From Acidobacteriota bacterium (GTDB lineage Bacteria; Acidobacteriota; Terriglobia; Bryobacterales; Bryobacteraceae): 64,000 bases of DNA. The position numbers and the translations under genes were made by a program. How positions within the stretch are numbered: position 1 is the stretch's first letter; each line of letters begins with the position of its first letter. The notes beneath the pieces were generated by a model. The model was not told where the DNA came from. It worked only from the letters and a program-made list of their open reading frames with translations, and did no database searches. The DNA lies in NCBI GenBank assembly GCA_016185425.1, contig JACPNQ010000025.1, positions 29,936-93,935 on the forward strand. The letters are read 5' to 3'. This document shows positions 60,701-64,000 of the stretch, one piece after another.

Positions 60701-61210
60701 GCGCGCGCCCTGCTCGGCGGGTACGACGCCAGGAGCGAGCGGAGCCAGGAAGGTGAATTTGCGCTGCCCTCCCAGTGGCAGCTCGCTCACCTGCTTGGAC
60801 TGCATGGTGTTCCCGAGCGTTGTGGTTTCGGTCTGCAGCAACGGAGCTGAGGCCGAGATCTCCACGGACTGTGAAACCTCGCCGACCGTCAGCGCCATGT
60901 TCACGCCAATGCGGTCGCCCGAGCCAAGTAAGACTTCGCGCTGCACACCGGTCTTGAAGCCGGGTGCACTGACTTCCACGGTATACGTGCCCGGACGCAG
61001 CAGCGTGCGGACGTAGGTTCCGGACGAGTCAGTCGTGGTTTCCTGACGGGTGCCGGTTGCTTTTTCGGTAAGTATGATCTTGGCGCCGGCAACGACGCCG
61101 CCAGATGGATCGGTAACAGTGCCGGTAATCGTGCCAAGGTCGCGCTGCGCGAAGAGCGCAGTCGCTGCCAACGACAGGATGGCCAGAATTCGAGTGAAAC
61201 GTACTCTCAT
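57770..61210 (-). CDS. TonB-dependent receptor with carboxypeptidase-regulatory domain (receptor 4)
   Basis: The 1146-residue protein has a signal peptide (MRVRFTRILAILSLAATALF), a carboxypeptidase-regulatory domain (GTVTDPSGGVVAGAKIILTE), a plug with YSAEYGRGAGGVVNITIKSG and a barrel ending ARNVQFALKLLF. AAGGGGGAT lies upstream of this ATG, which I prefer to the 30-residue longer open frame. It is the probable uptake component for the downstream cassette, from which only the hairpin separates it. It is divergent from the UnbV gene at 61357. Confidence 0.88.
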   Translation of the reverse strand: MRVRFTRILAILSLAATALFAQRDLGTITGTVTDPSGGVVAGAKIILTEKATGTRQETTTDSSGTYVRTLLRPGTYTVEVSAPGFKTGVQREVLLGSGDRIGVNMALTVGEVSQSVEISASAPLLQTETTTLGNTMQSKQVSELPLGGQRKFTFLAPLAPGVVPAEQGARDAAGGGFSANGVRSNGQNNFLLNGVDNNVNVIDFINQSAYVIGPSVEAIGEMRVVTNGYSAEYGRGAGGVVNITIKSGTNQLHGAVFEFLQNDKLNANTWERNRAGATRPYVRQNQYGAAIGGPVIKNRTFWFADWQGTRVRSLSGVVPGLGGITAPLTIPKAAFRNGDFSSLLSGATSGVDALGRAIPVGGIYDIASQRPAPNGNIVRDLFPGNMIPASRFDPAAKKLLDLFPSPNQNLLDRLPGANYLPTAPAKQDNDQFDVRIDHRLTDKDSLFGSLSWSEENKLIAPPLPGALDAAGFNGASEKNQGRNAMLSWTRVWSPTFLTETRAAFSRLITQRFQGNQGVDQFAAFGIRGLNPTGSTNDNGGLPQIDMGGYSSFGGSNWLPTKEYNNVWDFIENVSINKGKHALKFGYEYRPIKFPFFQVPASRGNFAFPTNRTSIPENSGQTGDGAAAFLLGLPGNSRLTTTNFISSEKSAHAWYFQDDWKLTSRLTMNIGIRYEIFSPISERFARQSNYVPETATLVIPKGPNQDAPLPSNFAQAFPSIKVDRGNASKYLIPWDLTDWAPRIGIAYQISQKFVLRGGYGLFYGGEENQGGSPNRGEGVPFNQIMDLNLDSNFQDKHPFLNRFSDGWPLNTFNLPANISFRGVSTNFRNPLVSKWNFTVQRDLGWGSALELSYIGSNGTRQLINWDPNTARNSPVPNADVNSRRLYPYLRGGLSLTSTFGISNYNALAAKFEKRMSHGLTMVSSYTWGHTFANTGTTLSGSSGVGVYDINCGFRCEYGAAAWDIRHRSVTSFNFDLPFGKGKKFGAGSSKVADAVIGGWQTNGIFTLSSGQPFTFRSQNCVGSFNSCRPDAVSGKDPMQAPASGRTPDQWFDVTALQTPAPGTGGNLGPQTGVGPGIVALDFSAFKTFQVNERFRVQFRSEWLNMGNTPRFAVSSIGNTQGSGNFGRLSATLPGTARNVQFALKLLF

Positions 61211-61356
61211 TAACAAATCCCCCTTTTTGGTTGCACGCTCGACTACATGGGCGCGCGGAGATGGCAGGAGTATATCAGAGCGGCAACCCCCTCGCAGCAA
61301 CTATTGCAACAACTTAACGCGCTTACATTTTTTGGAAGGCGCTCCGGCCCCGGAGT

Positions 61357-63051
61357 ATGGAAAATGGAAGGGAGGAACCCTCTCCCATCCGAATTTCGAA
61401 CTATTTTTGGCTGCTCTGCGCTCTTGCATCCCAGCCCGCGGCGGGGCCGTTTTTCGTCGACGCGGCGGGCGAGTCCGGCGTGACCGGCATTCCGGTTATG
61501 GGCGCGCGCGAGCAGAAGAGATACCTGTTTGAGACCACGGGCGGCGGCGCGGCGATTTTCGACTACGACGGCGACGGACGCAACGACATCCTTTTGGTGA
61601 ACGGCACCACGTTGGGAGCTACGGACCATCCGCTTCCGCTGCTCTACCGCAACCTGGGTGATGGGCGCTTTGCCGACGTTGCGGCAAAGATCTGGCCGAA
61701 GGGCGGCGGATGGGGTCAGGGTGTCTGCGTCGCGGACTACGACAACGACGGACGTCCGGATGTGTTCATCGCACAATACGGTGCCAATCAGCTTTTCCGG
61801 AACACGGCGGCGGGGTTCATCAACGTCAGCGCGAAGGCGGGCCTTCCAGCCAATTCGCAACGCTGGGGCGCGGGTTGCGCGTTTGTCGATTATGACCGCG
61901 ACGGCCGGCTGGATATCTTTGTTTCGAACTACGCCGAGATCGATCCGCGGAATCCACCGAAGCCGGGATCCACGGTGGACTGTCTATGGAAAGGAACGCC
62001 GGTTGCTTGTGGTCCGAAGGGTCTGCCGAAAGCGACCAACGTTCTCTATCATCAAAAAGCCGACGGCACGTTTGAAGACGTTTCGTTGAAGGCCGGCATT
62101 CGTAAGCCAGGGGCCCGGTGGGGCCTTGGCGTTGTGGCGGCCGACTTCAACAACGATGGGTGGCCCGATATCTATGTTGCCTGCGACCAGACGCCGAGCC
62201 TGCTCTATGAGAACCAGCGCGACGGCACATTCGCGGAGCGCGGCCTGGAGGCTGGGGTGGCATTGAATGCAAACGGCCAGACACAGGCCGGCATGGGCGT
62301 CGCCGTCACCGACTTCGACGGCAACGGCTTCCTCGATATCGCGAAGACGAATTTCTCGGGTGAACTCCCCTCCCTTTATATGAATAGCGATGGACGCTTT
62401 TTTGAAGACGCCGCGGAGAGCGCCGGCCTCGGCGCAAACCTTCTGCTGGGCTGGGGCCTCGCGTTTGTCGATGTGGACGACGATGGGCGCAAGGACCTGC
62501 TGATTGTGAATGGCCACGTTTATCCCGAGGTGGAGAAGGCCGGGATGGGCGACCGTTACCGGCAGCGCACGCTGCTGTACCGTAACGAGGGCAACCGGCG
62601 ATTTCGCGATATTTCTTCTGCCGCCGGGCCGGCATTTGAACCGGTACGCGCTTCGCGGGGACTGGCGGTTGGCGATGTGGACGGCGATGGCCGGCCCGAC
62701 GCCGTCATCTGGAACCTGGATGAGCCACCCACGCTTCTGATCAATAAGAGGAGGGGCGGAAACTCTGTCAACATCGCGCTTCGGGCGACAAGCGGCAATC
62801 GTTCGGCGATCGGCGCGCGGGTTGTTCTTACGTCCGGCGGCGCGAAACAGATGGACGAGTTGCAGAGCGGCGGCAGTTACTTCTCTCATCACTCGCTGAC
62901 CCTCCATTATGGTCTTGGCACCGCGCGCCAGGCCGATGTGGTTTCCGTGCGCTGGCTGGGCGGAAAACTGCAGGAGTGGAAGGCGCTTCCGGCCAACTCC
63001 CTTTGCGTGCTGACGGAGGGCGACGCGCGCACGGCCTGCCGCGCGTACTAA
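61357..63051 (+). CDS. CRTAC1-like ASPIC/UnbV protein with FG-GAP repeats
   Basis: The 564-residue protein has a hydrophobic leader ending near AGPFFVDAA, FG-GAP/VCBS repeats with calcium-type loops (FDYDGDGRNDILLV, ADYDNDGRPDVFIA, VDYDRDGRLDIFV, ADFNNDGWPDIYVA, VDVDDDGRKDLLIV) and an ASPIC/UnbV domain near the end (RSAIGARVVLTSGG, SHHSLTLHYGLGTARQAD). It is a secreted propeller protein of unknown function. The Shine-Dalgarno is poorly spaced (GGAG two bases away), so the start is approximate. A TPR gene follows after 11 bases. Confidence 0.87.
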   Translation: MENGREEPSPIRISNYFWLLCALASQPAAGPFFVDAAGESGVTGIPVMGAREQKRYLFETTGGGAAIFDYDGDGRNDILLVNGTTLGATDHPLPLLYRNLGDGRFADVAAKIWPKGGGWGQGVCVADYDNDGRPDVFIAQYGANQLFRNTAAGFINVSAKAGLPANSQRWGAGCAFVDYDRDGRLDIFVSNYAEIDPRNPPKPGSTVDCLWKGTPVACGPKGLPKATNVLYHQKADGTFEDVSLKAGIRKPGARWGLGVVAADFNNDGWPDIYVACDQTPSLLYENQRDGTFAERGLEAGVALNANGQTQAGMGVAVTDFDGNGFLDIAKTNFSGELPSLYMNSDGRFFEDAAESAGLGANLLLGWGLAFVDVDDDGRKDLLIVNGHVYPEVEKAGMGDRYRQRTLLYRNEGNRRFRDISSAAGPAFEPVRASRGLAVGDVDGDGRPDAVIWNLDEPPTLLINKRRGGNSVNIALRATSGNRSAIGARVVLTSGGAKQMDELQSGGSYFSHHSLTLHYGLGTARQADVVSVRWLGGKLQEWKALPANSLCVLTEGDARTACRAY

Positions 63052-63062
63052 ACTGCTAATCG

Positions 63063-63833
63063 ATGAAAGCACACTGGCTGTTCGCCGCCGTGGCCTCATT
63101 CGCGCAGGTCGGCGCGCCCCCGGAGTTCCAATCGGACGCGGCGTTCCAAAAGAGCGGTGCGGCCCGATCGGCGGATGGCACGACTCATGCATCGGCGGAG
63201 CAGACTCGCATTCATGCCGAGCTGGTCAACCGGCTGCGAAAACTGCCCGGGCATGAGGCCGGGATCCGGCTGCTCGACGGCAAGCTGCTGAGTGCCGCGG
63301 AAACATTGTTCCGCAAGCAGCAACAGCCGATCGGCGTTGCGGCGGCGCAGTTTCTGTCCGGCAAGGTGGAAGCAGGAAGCCGCGGGTTTCTCGATGTCGC
63401 CGGGCAAGCTCCCGGTGATGCTAAACTGCTCCCGTTTCTCGGGGAGACAATTGGGGCGGCGCCCGCGCTCTTAGATCCAATGGTGGCCGCCATCCGCGTG
63501 ATTGTGGGCGCAAATCCGCAGCATGCCGAAGGACATTATTATCTGGCACGCGCTTTGCAGCGCCGGTCCGGCTTTTCCGCTGACGAGGTTGTGGCGGAGC
63601 TGCGGGCGGCGTCGACGCTCGATCGGACGGACACGCGCGCTCTGCTGGAGCTTGGCCGATTTCTTACCGAGACCGGCAAGCGTGCCGAAGCTATTGCCGC
63701 GTTAGAAGCGGTTCTCGATCGCGACCCGTCGATTGCGGCGGCGCATTTCCGGTTGGTGTCGCTGTACCGGGCGAATGGACAACCGGAGAAGGCGGCTGCG
63801 CATTTGGCTTCGTTTCGGAAATTGCAGCCGTAG
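63063..63833 (+). CDS. Secreted TPR protein
   Basis: The 256-residue protein has a short signal (MKAHWLFAAVASFAQVGA), a linker region, and TPR-like helices from about residue 110 (AEGHYYLARALQRRSGFSAD, LLELGRFLTETGKRAEAIAA, AHFRLVSLYRANGQPEKAAA). It lies 11 bases after the UnbV gene. Together they mirror the UnbV-TPR fusion protein at 50917-53937, but as two genes. Confidence 0.8.
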   Translation: MKAHWLFAAVASFAQVGAPPEFQSDAAFQKSGAARSADGTTHASAEQTRIHAELVNRLRKLPGHEAGIRLLDGKLLSAAETLFRKQQQPIGVAAAQFLSGKVEAGSRGFLDVAGQAPGDAKLLPFLGETIGAAPALLDPMVAAIRVIVGANPQHAEGHYYLARALQRRSGFSADEVVAELRAASTLDRTDTRALLELGRFLTETGKRAEAIAALEAVLDRDPSIAAAHFRLVSLYRANGQPEKAAAHLASFRKLQP

Positions 63834-64000
63834 GCGCGGTTTCGACGGGAACCACTTGGAATTGGAGGTCCTCGCCGAGGACGACCTTTTGTGTGATGTA
63901 AGGACCGAGGAAGCCTCGGATTTCGAGAATGAGGGCACGGTCGCCGTGCGTGTTGGGCAGTGCGGCGTAGAAGCGCGGCTCGATGTGCGGCGGATAGAGG
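63691..64000 (-). CDS. Partial hypothetical gene entering from the right edge
   Basis: The minus-strand frame from the right edge is open to a stop at 63691-63693 and encodes YPPHIEPRFYAALPNTHGDR, ALILEIRGFLGPYITQKVVL and GEDLQFQVVPVETAP before a Pro/Thr-rich end. The first part reads like a real protein; the last 140 bases are antisense to the TPR gene, so the end may be a read-through tail. The start is outside the window. I do not recognise the family. Confidence 0.45.
   Translation of the reverse strand, partial: LYPPHIEPRFYAALPNTHGDRALILEIRGFLGPYITQKVVLGEDLQFQVVPVETAPTAAISETKPNAQPPSPVVHSPGTATPTGNAPPQSTGRDREPLLTRQ

Overview
The window is GC-rich bacterial chromosome, most likely from an Acidobacteriota of the Solibacter/Bryobacter type. 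That placement is inferred from protein families: four very large carboxypeptidase-regulatory-domain/TonB-type outer-membrane receptors, a DUF1592/DUF1552 pair, CRTAC1-type ASPIC/UnbV proteins with TPRs, an ECF sigma factor coupled to a Ser/Thr kinase, a PEP-CTERM protein, and many short secreted hydrolases. No rRNA, intact tRNA, transposase or CRISPR array was seen.

Bases 1-3.7 kb are accessory DNA: a partial excisionase-like HTH gene with two sets of short repeats upstream, a DUF4262 protein, a DUF433/DUF5615 toxin-antitoxin pair, an antitoxin fragment, and an HTH antitoxin next to a broken PIN toxin. In the middle lies the 3' part of a tRNA-Glu gene, from anticodon to CCA, without its 5' half. 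This looks like an attachment-site scar of an integrated element.

Bases 3.7-21 kb hold a minus-strand operon (DUF1592 cytochrome, DUF1552, ankyrin protein, amidohydrolase) and three giant receptors, one followed by a 136-bp remnant of another receptor's 3' end. Bases 21-33.6 kb carry a YfhO-type membrane protein, a diheme cytochrome c, a set of three amidohydrolase paralogues (two without metal ligands) behind a sugar isomerase, a cysteine-cluster protein, a cyanophycinase, a nucleotidyltransferase/small ORF/aminotransferase unit and an enolase-superfamily dehydratase.

Bases 33.5-40.1 kb are a nearly complete cytochrome c maturation (System I) operon transcribed leftwards: ccmE, ccmF, ccmH, a zinc-ribbon protein, a carboxypeptidase-regulatory-like protein, ccmA, ccmB, ccmC and a frameshifted ccmD-like gene. 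CcmE has a Cys (CxxxY) in place of the usual heme-binding His. The operon probably supplies the c-type cytochromes encoded nearby.

Bases 40.1-49.2 kb hold a methyltransferase, M20 peptidase, EamA transporter and HtrA protease, a strong shared terminator, then a kinase and ECF sigma pair and a secreted protein of unknown role. Bases 49.2-64 kb hold a PEP-CTERM protein, a DUF4097-like repeat protein and a tightly coupled five-gene cassette (TPR protein, molybdopterin oxidoreductase, alkaline-phosphatase-like protein, unknown protein, UnbV-TPR protein) downstream of the fourth receptor. A second UnbV gene and TPR gene are divergent from that receptor. This cassette is the best candidate for an undescribed system.
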